A DNA stretch of 64,000 nt, taken from the NCBI GenBank assembly GCA_030849965.1, contig JAVDKL010000001.1:1532554-1596553 (forward strand), read 5' to 3'. Position numbers and translations under genes: made by a program. Origin of the DNA: Schauerella fraxinea. Lineage in GTDB: Bacteria; Pseudomonadota; Gammaproteobacteria; Burkholderiales; Burkholderiaceae_B. Below are positions 1-8,251 of the stretch, piece by piece (within the stretch, counting starts at the first letter, position 1; each line of letters opens with the position of its first letter). The notes under the pieces were generated by a model. It searched no databases and had not been told where the DNA came from. It saw only the letters and a program-made list of their open reading frames with translations.

Positions 1-1733
1 TTGCCGCTATCGATACGCGTCGTCCCTGTGTCGAAAGACTTGTCGTAGGTGGCGTCGAGATAGGTCCACGCGCCGTTCAGTGCGACGGTGGGTGCGATCT
101 GGCTCTCCACTGACAACTCAAACCCGCGACGCAGCGTTTCTGCGGCGTTTTGGTACGTGGTGCGGCCGCCCAGCGAGCCTGCCACGACGAGTTCATCCTT
201 GGTGCGGATCTGAAAGAGCGCGGCATTGACGCGCGTATTGCCGAAGCGGGTTTTGATGCCGGTTTCGAGCTGTTCGCTGCGCGACGGTTGCAAGCCGGCG
301 TTAAAGCCCGCGCCGTTGGCCGCATAAGCAGATTCGGTGAGTGTGGGCGTTTCGAACCCCGTACCGGCGCTGGCGTACACATGCACGTCAGGCGTGATGG
401 CGTACATCGCGCCCACGGCGGGTGTTGCCCGTTCATAACGCTGGCTGCCGCTATCGTCGCCGTTGAGCAGGTAGCGGTCGTCCACTTTGAGCTTGACGGT
501 GTTGTAGCGCAAGCCTGCCTGCAGGGTCCAATCGCCCAACAGCCAATTGGCTTGCACGTAAGGATCGAGGCTGGTGGCGGTATCGATCTCGTTACGGCGC
601 AAAGCGCCCTTCATCCCAAGCGTGGAGCCCACGAAATTCTCGTAGCCTTGGCGATCGTCGCGGCTTTGATCGAAGTCCAGCCCCGCGATCACTTCAAGCG
701 CACCGCCGCCGAGCATGAACGGCTGCGACCACTGGATGCCGCCGCCGTAAAACCGGCGCGAAAAGTCGATCACGCCGCCCGACTGGCGGAGATTGGACTG
801 CACTGCCCGGGGAATCGACTGATATTGGGTCACGTCACGCTCGCCGCCATACGCGTTGAGCTTGAGCGTGCCGGCACCGATCCGTTGCGTGTAATCAATG
901 CCGACCTGATCGTTATCGATACTCTTGCGCGTGTTGTAGAGCAGCGCGCTGGGCGCGGCCTGACGCCGATCGGTTTTGTATTCGTCCCACGTCAAGCCTT
1001 GCGGATCTTGCGTGTTTTTCTGGCTCAGGCCGTTGTACACCACCCGCAGCGTGCTGCTGTCAGTCGGTTGTGTGGTGATCTTGGCGAAACGTTGATCGCG
1101 GCGTGCCTCGCTGTGATCGCGAAAGCCGTCGGTGTCCATACGCGAGGCATCGAGCACGAAACCGATCCCGTTCGCTTCCCCTTCCGCGCCCAGCCGGTTC
1201 TTGCGCATGCCGTACTTGCCGAACAGCGTTTCAGCCGTGATGCGCGGATCCCCCTTGCCATCGCGTGAAAACATCTGAATCACGCCGCCCGAATTGCTGC
1301 CGTAGATCGTGGTCATCGGCCCGCGCAGCACTTCGAAGCGATCGGCCGTATCGAGATTGAAGGTGGCCGCCTGCCCCTGGCCGTCCGGCGTGCTGGCGGG
1401 AATGCCGTCAGTGAAAAGCTTGATGCCGCGCACGCCAAAGGCCGCGCGCGAACCGAAGCCGCGCGACGAAATCTGCAGATCCTGGGCGTAATTCTGACGA
1501 TTCTGCACCACCAGTCCCGGCACGCGGTTGAGCGCTTCGGATGCGTTGATGCGCAATTGGCCTTCGCCGATTTGCTTGGCATCGACCACATCGACGGAAA
1601 ACGGCGCATCGAAACTCGCAATTTCGGACCGGCTACCGGTGACGATGATCGGATTCAATACTTCGGTCGTCGACTGCGCGAACGCGCTTCCGGTGACGGC
1701 AATGCCGCCCAGGAGGAATACATAGGATTTCAT
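1..1733 (-). CDS. TonB-dependent outer-membrane receptor (3' end beyond window)
   Basis: The reading frame is open from an ATG at 1733 to the window edge, so about 577 residues are visible and the C-terminal strands are missing. It begins with a signal peptide ending near AFAQ, followed by a TonB-box-like stretch (NPIIVTGSR) and a plug domain with SSRGFGSR, FGVRGIKLFTDGIP and LRGPMTTIYGSNSGGVI. The rest alternates like a beta-barrel. Such proteins import ferric siderophores, cofactors or other scarce ligands using TonB energy. The plug motif resembles YncD/PqqU-type receptors (inference). No clear Fur-like site is visible in the 189 bp separating it from the divergent DUF1275 gene. Confidence 0.93.
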   Translation of the reverse strand, partial: MKSYVFLLGGIAVTGSAFAQSTTEVLNPIIVTGSRSEIASFDAPFSVDVVDAKQIGEGQLRINASEALNRVPGLVVQNRQNYAQDLQISSRGFGSRAAFGVRGIKLFTDGIPASTPDGQGQAATFNLDTADRFEVLRGPMTTIYGSNSGGVIQMFSRDGKGDPRITAETLFGKYGMRKNRLGAEGEANGIGFVLDASRMDTDGFRDHSEARRDQRFAKITTQPTDSSTLRVVYNGLSQKNTQDPQGLTWDEYKTDRRQAAPSALLYNTRKSIDNDQVGIDYTQRIGAGTLKLNAYGGERDVTQYQSIPRAVQSNLRQSGGVIDFSRRFYGGGIQWSQPFMLGGGALEVIAGLDFDQSRDDRQGYENFVGSTLGMKGALRRNEIDTATSLDPYVQANWLLGDWTLQAGLRYNTVKLKVDDRYLLNGDDSGSQRYERATPAVGAMYAITPDVHVYASAGTGFETPTLTESAYAANGAGFNAGLQPSRSEQLETGIKTRFGNTRVNAALFQIRTKDELVVAGSLGGRTTYQNAAETLRRGFELSVESQIAPTVALNGAWTYLDATYDKSFDTGTTRIDSG

Positions 1734-1922
1734 GCGGGGATTCGGTGAGGGAATGCAAACGATATGGCAGTTTAGCCCGCTGCGTTGCGGCACACCTGTG
1801 AGCATTCGCGTAGATGTTGGTTTCATGCCGCAGTTGGTCACGATTTACAACCTTTCCAGCGATTGAAATTGTGCGTCGCAGCATGTAGGCTGAACCCCAG
1901 ATTTCTTTGAGGATGCCTCTCA

Positions 1923-2699
1923 TTGCGTAGCCTACTTTTACTCACCAACCGCCACCGCGCGCCGTCGACCAATCGAACGTTTGGATTTTTGCTGGCGTTC
2001 AATGCCGGCGCGATCAACGCGGGCGGCTTTCTGGTGCTGCACCGCTACACCTCGCATATGACCGGTTTCGCGTCGCAATTGGGCGATGCACTGGTTACCG
2101 GCAAGACGTGGCTATTGCTTGGCGCACTGGGTGCGATTCTGGCGTTCATGATCGGTGCCGCGACCTGCGCGGTGCTGATCAACCTCGGCCGCCACTATCG
2201 TCTGCACAGCCTGTATGCGCTGCCATTGTTGCTGGAAGCGGCGCTACTGTTTCCATTTGGGTTGGCCGGGGCCGATACGGTGCGGTGGATGACGCCTTTT
2301 GCCGTGCCGATCACCGTGCTATTGCTGTCGTTCATGATGGGGCTGCAGAACGCGGTGGCGTCCAACTCGTCCAAGGGCAGCATCCGCACCACGCACATGA
2401 CCGGAAATCTGACCGACTTCGGCATCGAGCTCGGCAAATTTCTATATTGGAAAAGCGCGCGTTCGCCGCGTGGCGACGGCGTGCGTCACAGCACCAGTCG
2501 CATGGCGATGACGAGCGGGCTCATGGTGATGTTTGTGGTGGGCGGCGGTATCGGCGCACTTGGCTTCAAATATGTCGGCTTTATCTGCGTGGTGCCCTTG
2601 GCTGCCTTGCTGCTAGCGCTCGCCGTGCCCGATCTGGTGCGAGACGTGCCGTGGCGCCGCACGTCTACACCATCCAGGATTTTCAAGCCGCGGACGTAA
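1923..2699 (+). CDS. DUF1275 (YoaK-like) integral membrane protein
   Basis: This 258-residue protein starts at a TTG. It has about six hydrophobic segments. It carries hallmarks of the DUF1275/YoaK family: an early NAGAINAGGF turn, a SHMTGF motif, and the paired GLQNAVASN and RTTHMTGNLTDFG motifs. The function of the family is not established. It is transcribed divergently from the TonB receptor. Its last 17 bp overlap the convergent acetyltransferase, so the basic C-terminal tail (about 20 residues) lies over the end of the other gene. Confidence 0.85.
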   Translation: MRSLLLLTNRHRAPSTNRTFGFLLAFNAGAINAGGFLVLHRYTSHMTGFASQLGDALVTGKTWLLLGALGAILAFMIGAATCAVLINLGRHYRLHSLYALPLLLEAALLFPFGLAGADTVRWMTPFAVPITVLLLSFMMGLQNAVASNSSKGSIRTTHMTGNLTDFGIELGKFLYWKSARSPRGDGVRHSTSRMAMTSGLMVMFVVGGGIGALGFKYVGFICVVPLAALLLALAVPDLVRDVPWRRTSTPSRIFKPRT

Positions 2700-3261
2700 A
2701 CCGCAGCACCATCTGCTGTTCGTCAAACCACTCGCCATCGACGTACAGTGCATCGGGCTCATGACCGTACTGCACAAACCCCAGGCTTTCGTAAAGCGCA
2801 CGGGCATGGGCGTTCGAGGCCGTCACGCTCAAACTGACCTGCCGAACCTGGGGCAGCGCGCGGGCGTGTGCGATCATCGTCTGCATCAGGCGCCGCGCCA
2901 GGCTTTGACCCCGAGCGGTGGGCTCCACAAACACGCCCCAGATGAGCGCCTTGTGACGCATCTTGGCCGGCCGCTGCCGAACGAGCCCCACCGATCCCAC
3001 CAGGCGTTGGCCCGCGAATGCGCCAAACACCGCCGTGTTGTCATCCGGCCCGATGCGGGCCGCCCATGCGTCCTCGTTCAGCACCGCCTCGTCGTCGGGA
3101 CTTGCGCCGAACGCGCTCGGCGCGTCGGCCAACATCGCCAACCGCAGCATGCGAAAGCCGGCGATATCGTGCCGATTCAACAATCGAATCTGGGCAGGTT
3201 CGCGTTCAGCGGGGGGAGCAGCAATCGGGCGATCAGCGGGCGTCATCTCGTTACGGTGCAT
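2683..3261 (-). CDS. GNAT family N-acetyltransferase
   Basis: This 192-residue protein has a GNAT fold. Residues from about 25 carry IRLLNRHDIAGFRMLRLAML. The acetyl-CoA-binding motif A is seen as IWGVFVEPTARGQSLARRLM, and motif B as VTASNAHARALYESLGF. Members transfer an acetyl group from acetyl-CoA to an amine; the substrate here cannot be told. A short Pro/Ala-rich N-terminus precedes the domain, so the true start may lie slightly downstream. It overlaps the DUF1275 gene tail to tail. Confidence 0.85.
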   Translation of the reverse strand: MHRNEMTPADRPIAAPPAEREPAQIRLLNRHDIAGFRMLRLAMLADAPSAFGASPDDEAVLNEDAWAARIGPDDNTAVFGAFAGQRLVGSVGLVRQRPAKMRHKALIWGVFVEPTARGQSLARRLMQTMIAHARALPQVRQVSLSVTASNAHARALYESLGFVQYGHEPDALYVDGEWFDEQQMVLRFTSAA

Positions 3262-3286
3262 CGGCTACAAGGAGAGGAAAGATACC

Positions 3287-3315
3287 TTCTCGCGAAGCGC
3301 CCGGCAACGCGAGAA
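3287..3315. other. Perfect inverted repeat (hairpin) between lipoprotein and GNAT genes
   Basis: Arms TTCTCGCG (3287-3294) and CGCGAGAA (3308-3315) are exact reverse complements with a 13-nt loop. The element lies downstream of the minus-strand lipoprotein gene and just upstream of the acetyltransferase start. It lacks a clean T-run, so it may be a weak terminator, an RNA-stability hairpin or an operator. Confidence 0.45.
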
Positions 3316-3398
3316 TGCACCGATTTCGCACGCTGCGGGTCGGCCGCGAACCCTCGGCACGAAGCACGAGGCGCGAATTACGATCGGCAGCAGCGGAA

Positions 3399-3725
3399 TT
3401 ACTTCTTCTTCGGCGTGCACTGCGCGTCGCTGTACGTCGCCTTGTCGAACGGGGTCAATCCAGGCGTCACGTGTGCCGAGCAGGCGAACTTGCGGCCCCG
3501 CGCGGTGGTCGCGTCATAGCTCAATTGCTGGCCACCCAACGCGTTCTTCTCTTTGTACTGAACGTTGCTCACCGTCAATTCATCCGACGATGCCAGGCCG
3601 AGCGACTGTGCCGTCGTCGTCTGCATATCGGTCATATTGATTTTCGTCGAGCCGCAGGCTGCGACCAGCAACGACACACCGGCCACTGCGGCCAATCGAA
3701 TCAGCGATTTGTACATGTTTGCCAT
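3399..3725 (-). CDS. Small putative lipoprotein
   Basis: A 108-residue protein with a hydrophobic signal segment ending in the lipobox LVAAC, followed by GSTKINMTDMQ. This predicts lipidation at that Cys and attachment to a membrane, probably outer because the +2 residue is Gly. The mature part, about 80 residues, has two further Cys (KFACSAH and DAQCTPKKK) and ends in a lysine-rich tail. I recognise no family. An alternative start is the second Met, three codons in. It is a single gene transcribed away from marR. Confidence 0.75.
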   Translation of the reverse strand: MANMYKSLIRLAAVAGVSLLVAACGSTKINMTDMQTTTAQSLGLASSDELTVSNVQYKEKNALGGQQLSYDATTARGRKFACSAHVTPGLTPFDKATYSDAQCTPKKK

Positions 3726-3822
3726 TCCAGAAGATCAAGAAAGGCGCAAAAATAATGGCTTTTCAAATCGATGAATGGCCCCTGCGTATTCGGTTTCAAA
3801 ACATACTGATCGTTTACAAAGC

Positions 3823-3832
3823 GTACTAGTAC
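3823..3832. promoter_or_regulatory. Short palindrome upstream of the MarR gene
   Basis: GTACTAGTAC is a perfect 10-bp palindrome 67 bp upstream of the MarR start. It could be an autoregulatory operator, as MarR proteins usually bind palindromes near their own promoter, but the site is short and unproven. Confidence 0.25.
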
Positions 3833-3898
3833 ATCCTGCGGCAAGTCCGCTCACGCACCGTATAGAATCGCAAACGCGCCCCACAAACCATCGGATCC

Positions 3899-4363
3899 AT
3901 GTCAAATAAAACAAGCTCGCCGCGTCAGGAAAATTGGGACCAACGCCTGGGATTTCTCATGCATGACGTCTCGCGCCTGCGCCGCAAAGTGTTCGACGAC
4001 GTGATGAAACCCGTGGGTGTTACGCGTTCGCAATGGTGGGTGATGGCGCATCTGTCACGTCACGATGGCATGAGTCAAAGCGATCTGGCCGAGGTGCTGG
4101 AATTGGGCCGCGCCGCGCTTGGCGGACTGGTCGATCGGCTGGAAGCCACCGAACTCGTGCGGCGCGAATCGACCCCGGCCGATCGCCGCGCCAAACTCGT
4201 CTTTCTTACCGATAAAGGTCGCGGGATGATCGACACCATGCGGGGTCAGAGCGACCGCATGAGCGAGGTGATTCTGGCCGGGTTGGACCACGACGATCGG
4301 CTGCGTCTGACGGAGATGCTGACCACCGTCAAACGCAATCTGCTCGACTACAAGAACGAATAA
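3899..4363 (+). CDS. MarR family transcriptional regulator
   Basis: A 154-residue winged-helix regulator. The recognition region reads SQSDLAEVLELGRAALGGLVDRLEATELVRRESTPADRRAK, which includes the MarR wing signature DRR. Members bind palindromic operators as dimers and release them on binding small phenolic or CoA-type ligands. It is convergent with the oxidoreductase gene and lies about 1.1 kb from the inverted repeat at 5486-5505, so it is a candidate regulator of that region (inference). Confidence 0.93.
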   Translation: MSNKTSSPRQENWDQRLGFLMHDVSRLRRKVFDDVMKPVGVTRSQWWVMAHLSRHDGMSQSDLAEVLELGRAALGGLVDRLEATELVRRESTPADRRAKLVFLTDKGRGMIDTMRGQSDRMSEVILAGLDHDDRLRLTEMLTTVKRNLLDYKNE

Positions 4364-4440
4364 ACACGCGGCAATGCGGCGGCTCACCTGGCGGCGTCGC
4401 GTGTGAACCGTGGTGGCTTACCTGCATTACACCCGCAGAT

Positions 4441-5466
4441 TCACGCAATCTCGTCGTGCAACCGGATCAACCGCTTGCCCACATTCTCGCCGCGATACAG
4501 CCCGGCAATCGCATCCGGCGCGGCCTCGATACCGTCGAGCACTTCTTCGCGATAGTTCAAGCGATGTTCCCGAATTTGCTGTGCCAGATATGCCACGGCC
4601 TCTTCATACCGCGACTCATAATCCCACACCAGAAAGCCCTGCATGGTGGCGGTTTTATTGAGCAGATGACGCTCCACCCGCGGCCCGGTCGGCCAGGGTT
4701 GCCAGTTAGACACCGACGCCGTGCCGCAAATCACGATGCGGGCATTCTTGTTGATGCGCGGCACCACCAGGTCGCTGATGCGCCCCGACGTGTTGTCGAA
4801 GTACACATCCACGCCTTCGGAACTTGCGTCGTTGAACGCCGCTTCGAAATCGGCGGCCTTGTAATCCACCGCCGCGTCAAAACCGAATACATCGCGGCAT
4901 AGCGCCACCTTCTCGGGCCCACCCGCGATGCCGATCGTGCGGCAGCCCCAGCCCTTGGCCAGTTGCCCCACAGCCGAACCCACCGCGCCTGCCGCCGTCG
5001 ACACGACGACGGTATCGCCGGCACGCGGTCGGCCGCATTCCTTCAGCGCGAAATAGGCCGTGACGCCATTGATTCCCAGCACGCCGAGCGACAGCGACAA
5101 GGGTAAATCGCGTTCTTTCACCTTGCGCCGAATCGGGCTGCCATCGGTAATGGCGTAGTCCTGCCAGCCCAGCATGCCCATCACCACGTCGCCCACGGCG
5201 TAATCCGGATGGCGCGACGCCACCACCTGCCCGGCGGCAAACGAGCGCATTACTTCGCCGATCCCAACCGGATCCGAATAATTCGCGGCCGCGTTTACCC
5301 AGCCGCGCATGGCCGGTTCAACCGAGAGATAGGCGTTGCGCACCAGAAGTTGCCCGGGTTCGAGTTCCGGCACGGACGCCGTTTCGATGCTGAAGTGCTC
5401 CGCCTGCGGGATGCCTGCGGGGCGAGACGCGAGGACGACTTTGCGATTGATCAGTGGCGATGACAT
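4441..5466 (-). CDS. NADP-dependent zinc-free MDR oxidoreductase (CurA/leukotriene B4 dehydrogenase-like)
   Basis: A 341-residue medium-chain dehydrogenase/reductase. The nucleotide-binding motif is AAGAVGSAVGQLAKGWGC, and the family signature YFDNTSGRISDLV is present; no structural or catalytic zinc ligands are seen. Relatives reduce alpha,beta-unsaturated ketones or aldehydes with NADPH. I chose the ATG at 5466 because AAGGAGGG lies 5 nt upstream; an in-frame start at 5523 would run through the inverted-repeat operator. It diverges from the CoA-catabolic operon across a 110-bp shared control region. Confidence 0.92.
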   Translation of the reverse strand: MSSPLINRKVVLASRPAGIPQAEHFSIETASVPELEPGQLLVRNAYLSVEPAMRGWVNAAANYSDPVGIGEVMRSFAAGQVVASRHPDYAVGDVVMGMLGWQDYAITDGSPIRRKVKERDLPLSLSLGVLGINGVTAYFALKECGRPRAGDTVVVSTAAGAVGSAVGQLAKGWGCRTIGIAGGPEKVALCRDVFGFDAAVDYKAADFEAAFNDASSEGVDVYFDNTSGRISDLVVPRINKNARIVICGTASVSNWQPWPTGPRVERHLLNKTATMQGFLVWDYESRYEEAVAYLAQQIREHRLNYREEVLDGIEAAPDAIAGLYRGENVGKRLIRLHDEIA

Positions 5467-5485
5467 GAAACCCTCCTTTTCCCGT

Positions 5486-5505
5486 ATTGTATGCATCCAT
5501 ACAAT
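5486..5505. promoter_or_regulatory. Operator-like perfect inverted repeat in divergent promoter region
   Basis: Arms ATTGTATG (5486-5493) and CATACAAT (5498-5505) are exact reverse complements around CATC. The site lies 20 bp upstream of the oxidoreductase start and 71 bp upstream of the MaoC start, where it could control both directions. Size and symmetry suit a MarR, GntR or TetR dimer. It lacks a terminator-like T-run and has no GC-rich stem. Confidence 0.7.
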
Positions 5506-5576
5506 ATGGCAGTATATTTTCATTGCACAGACGGCCCGAAGGCCGCGCGCCTCACGATATCCGGCAGGAGACAGCC

Positions 5577-6059
5577 ATGGCAGGACGCTATTACGAGCAG
5601 TTCAGCGTAGGACAAACGTTTACGCACGACATCCGGCGCACCGTCACCGAGACGGACAACGTACTGTTTACCACCATGACCCACAATCCGGCGGCCATTC
5701 ATCTGGACGCCGAATACGCCAGCCATACCGAATTCGGGAAACCCCTGATGAACAGCGCCTTCACGTTGGGTCTGATGGTGGGTATCTCGGTGGGCGACAC
5801 CACCCTGGGCACCACAGTGGGCAATCTGGGATGGGACGAGGTGCGGTTTCCACGTCCGGTATTTGTGGGGGACACGCTGCACGTTGAATCGAAAGTGCTC
5901 GAGTTGAAGGCCAGCAAATCGCGGCCGGATAACGGCATCGTGGTGTTCGAACATGTGGCGTTCAACCAGCGCGACGAAGTGGTCGCCACCTGCAAACGCG
6001 TGGCGCTGATGCTCAGGCTGCCCGATGCGTTGCAGCCCACGCACAACCGGGAGGGCTGA
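5577..6059 (+). CDS. MaoC-family acyl-CoA hydratase/dehydratase
   Basis: A 160-residue hot-dog-fold protein with the MaoC pattern: FSVGQTFTHDIRRTVTETDN near the N-terminus, then THNPAAIHLDAEYA (the catalytic Asp/Asn...His region) and FPRPVFVGDTLHVESKV. Relatives hydrate enoyl-CoA, mesaconyl-CoA or itaconyl-CoA. The ATG at 5577 follows GGCAGGAG. It is the first gene of a tightly spaced operon (2 nt to the acyl-CoA dehydrogenase) that also holds a CoA transferase and a CitE-like lyase. That combination suggests a branched C5 dicarboxyl-CoA substrate (inference). Confidence 0.9.
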   Translation: MAGRYYEQFSVGQTFTHDIRRTVTETDNVLFTTMTHNPAAIHLDAEYASHTEFGKPLMNSAFTLGLMVGISVGDTTLGTTVGNLGWDEVRFPRPVFVGDTLHVESKVLELKASKSRPDNGIVVFEHVAFNQRDEVVATCKRVALMLRLPDALQPTHNREG

Positions 6060-6061
6060 TC

Positions 6062-7228
6062 ATGGACTTCGCCTTGAACGACGATCAAGTCGCGATCGTC
6101 GATGCCGTGCAAAGCGTGTGCGCACCTTTTGACGATGAATACTGGTTGCGCCGCGATCGCGAAGGCGGTTTCCCGGAAGATTTCTATCGCGCCATGGCCG
6201 ATGCAGGCTGGTTGGGCATCGCGATGCCCACGGCTTATGGTGGCGCAGGTCTCGGCATTCTGGAAGCCGCGCTCATGATGGAAACCGTTTCGGCCACCGG
6301 CGCCGGCCTATCGGGAGCGTCGGCCATTCACATGAACGTGTTCGGCCTGCATCCCGTGGTGGTGTATGGCAGCGACGAGCAAAAAGCACGCTGGTTGCCG
6401 CCCATCATCGAGGGCCAGCAGAAGGCCTGTTTTGGCGTCACCGAACCCAATACCGGGCTGAACACCCTGAAGCTGAAAACCACCGCCGTTCGGCATGGCG
6501 ACAAGTACGTCGTGCATGGTCAGAAGATCTGGATTTCGACCGCGCAAGTGGCCGACAAGATTCTGCTTCTGGCGCGCACCACGCCGATCGATCAACTCGA
6601 TAAACCCTCGCGGGGGTTAAGCCTCTTCTATACCGATCTGGACCGCAGCAAAATAGATGTGCGCGAAATCGAAAAGCACGGCCGCAAAGCCGTGGATTCG
6701 AATGAACTGTTTATCGATGGTCTGGAAATTCCGGTGGCCGACCGCATCGGTGAAGAAGGCCGGGGCTTCGAGTACATCCTGCATGGGATGAACCCCGAAC
6801 GCGTGCTGCTGGCCGCCGAAGCCACGGGCCTGGGGCGAGCAGCCCTGCGGCGCGCGGCCAAGTACGCGGGCGAGCGCGTCGTGTTCGATCGGCCGATCGG
6901 CCAGAACCAGGGTATCCAGCATCCGCTCGCCGAACGCTGGGTCGAGCTTGAAGCCGCAACCTTGCTGTATCAGCGCGCGGCCTGGCTCTATGACCAGGGC
7001 CAGCCGTGCGGCGGGCAAGCCAATGCCGCCAAGCTGTTTTGCGCCGACGCGGGCTTTCGAGCGTGTGAAACGGCACTGATCACGCACGGCGGCATGGGCT
7101 ACGCGAAGGAGTATCACGTCGAGCGATATCTGCGCGAAGCGATGCTGCCGCGACTCGCCCCGGTGTCGCCACAACTCATCCTTTGCTACATCGCCGAGAA
7201 GGTGCTGGGGCTACCGAAGTCGTACTAA
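6062..7228 (+). CDS. Acyl-CoA dehydrogenase
   Basis: A 388-residue flavoprotein with normal family length. It shows the N-terminal helical domain, the FAD/substrate strand region CFGVTEPNTGLNTLKLKTTA and GQKIWIST, and the C-terminal signature ALITHGGMGYAKEYHVERYLREA. It should oxidise an acyl-CoA to the 2,3-enoyl-CoA, passing electrons to ETF. The chain length or branching of the substrate cannot be read. It is 2 nt behind the MaoC hydratase, which would act on its product. Confidence 0.93.
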   Translation: MDFALNDDQVAIVDAVQSVCAPFDDEYWLRRDREGGFPEDFYRAMADAGWLGIAMPTAYGGAGLGILEAALMMETVSATGAGLSGASAIHMNVFGLHPVVVYGSDEQKARWLPPIIEGQQKACFGVTEPNTGLNTLKLKTTAVRHGDKYVVHGQKIWISTAQVADKILLLARTTPIDQLDKPSRGLSLFYTDLDRSKIDVREIEKHGRKAVDSNELFIDGLEIPVADRIGEEGRGFEYILHGMNPERVLLAAEATGLGRAALRRAAKYAGERVVFDRPIGQNQGIQHPLAERWVELEAATLLYQRAAWLYDQGQPCGGQANAAKLFCADAGFRACETALITHGGMGYAKEYHVERYLREAMLPRLAPVSPQLILCYIAEKVLGLPKSY

Positions 7229-7298
7229 AGTGGCATGAGGTTGCATGCCGTCAGAGCATTCGTTTGCCACGCGTAAACGAGCCGACAGGAGACAAGTC

Positions 7299-8231
7299 TT
7301 GAAGAAAGCCAAGAAGGTCATCATTACGTGCGCCGTCACGGGGTCCATCCATACCCCAAGCATGTCGCCCCATCTGCCCATCACGCCGGACGAGATCGCC
7401 GATCAGGCCATCGCCGCATCGGAAGCCGGCGCGGCCATGCTGCACCTGCATGCCCGCGATCCCGCTACCGGAAAACCCGATCAGAGTCCCGAGCTGTTCG
7501 CGCAGTTTCTGCCGCGCATCAAGCAGCACTCGGATGCGATCATCAACATCACGACCGGCGGCGGCTTGGGAATGACGTTGGACCAGCGCCTGGCACCCGC
7601 CAAGTGGGCGCAACCCGAAGTGGCATCGATGAATATGGGGTCGTTCAACTTCAATATCTCGGGCGCGGCAGGCAAGCTGGAAACGTTCAAGCACGATTGG
7701 GAAAAGCCGTACCTGGACATGACGCAGGATTTCATCCTGTCCAACACGTTCTCGCAAATCGAACGCGGCCTGGCCGAGCTCTCCGCCATGGGCACGCGTT
7801 TCGAATTCGAGTGTTATGACGTCGGCCATCTCTACAACCTGGCGCACTTTGCCGATCGCGGGCTCGCCAAGCCGCCCTTCTTCGTGCAATCGATCTTCGG
7901 CATCCTGGGCGGCATCGGCGCCGATCCCGACAACCTGCTGCACATGCGCATGATCGCCGATCGCCTGTTCGGCGACGACTACTACCTCTCGGTACTCGCG
8001 GCAGGCCGGCATCAGATGTCGTTCGTCACCATGAGTGCATTGCTGGGCGGCAACGTGCGCGTGGGCCTGGAAGATAGCCTGTATGCGGGCCGCGGCAAGC
8101 TGGCCACGTCCAATGCCGAACAGGTCGCCAAGATCCGCCGCATCCTGGAAGAACTGTCGTTCGAGATCGCGACGCCCGACGAAGCGCGCGCCATGATTCA
8201 AACGAAGGGCCGCGACAACGTCGCCTTCTGA
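7299..8231 (+). CDS. BKACE family beta-keto acid cleavage enzyme (DUF849)
   Basis: A 310-residue protein with the BKACE start VIITCAVTGSIHTPSMSPHLP, the zinc-binding LHLHARDP motif near residue 55, and the TTGGG loop. The family uses acetyl-CoA to cleave beta-keto acids into acetoacetate and a new acyl-CoA; the archetype acts on 3-keto-5-aminohexanoate in lysine fermentation. I chose the TTG at 7299 because AGGAGAC lies just upstream; an in-frame ATG at 7245 has no good ribosome site. Its presence inside an acyl-CoA operon implies a keto-acid intermediate or entry step. Confidence 0.88.
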   Translation: MKKAKKVIITCAVTGSIHTPSMSPHLPITPDEIADQAIAASEAGAAMLHLHARDPATGKPDQSPELFAQFLPRIKQHSDAIINITTGGGLGMTLDQRLAPAKWAQPEVASMNMGSFNFNISGAAGKLETFKHDWEKPYLDMTQDFILSNTFSQIERGLAELSAMGTRFEFECYDVGHLYNLAHFADRGLAKPPFFVQSIFGILGGIGADPDNLLHMRMIADRLFGDDYYLSVLAAGRHQMSFVTMSALLGGNVRVGLEDSLYAGRGKLATSNAEQVAKIRRILEELSFEIATPDEARAMIQTKGRDNVAF

Positions 8232-8251
8232 TTCGACCGGGATGAACTGAC

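Noticed and set aside
150-1268. 372-codon plus-strand ORF opposite the TonB receptor
   Set aside because: Its residues are Arg/Ala/His-rich and show no domain, while the opposite strand encodes a clear receptor to the window edge. It is a GC-driven shadow.
5486-5505. Intrinsic terminator
   Set aside because: The arms are AT-rich, no T-run follows on either strand, and it lies in a divergent promoter region.
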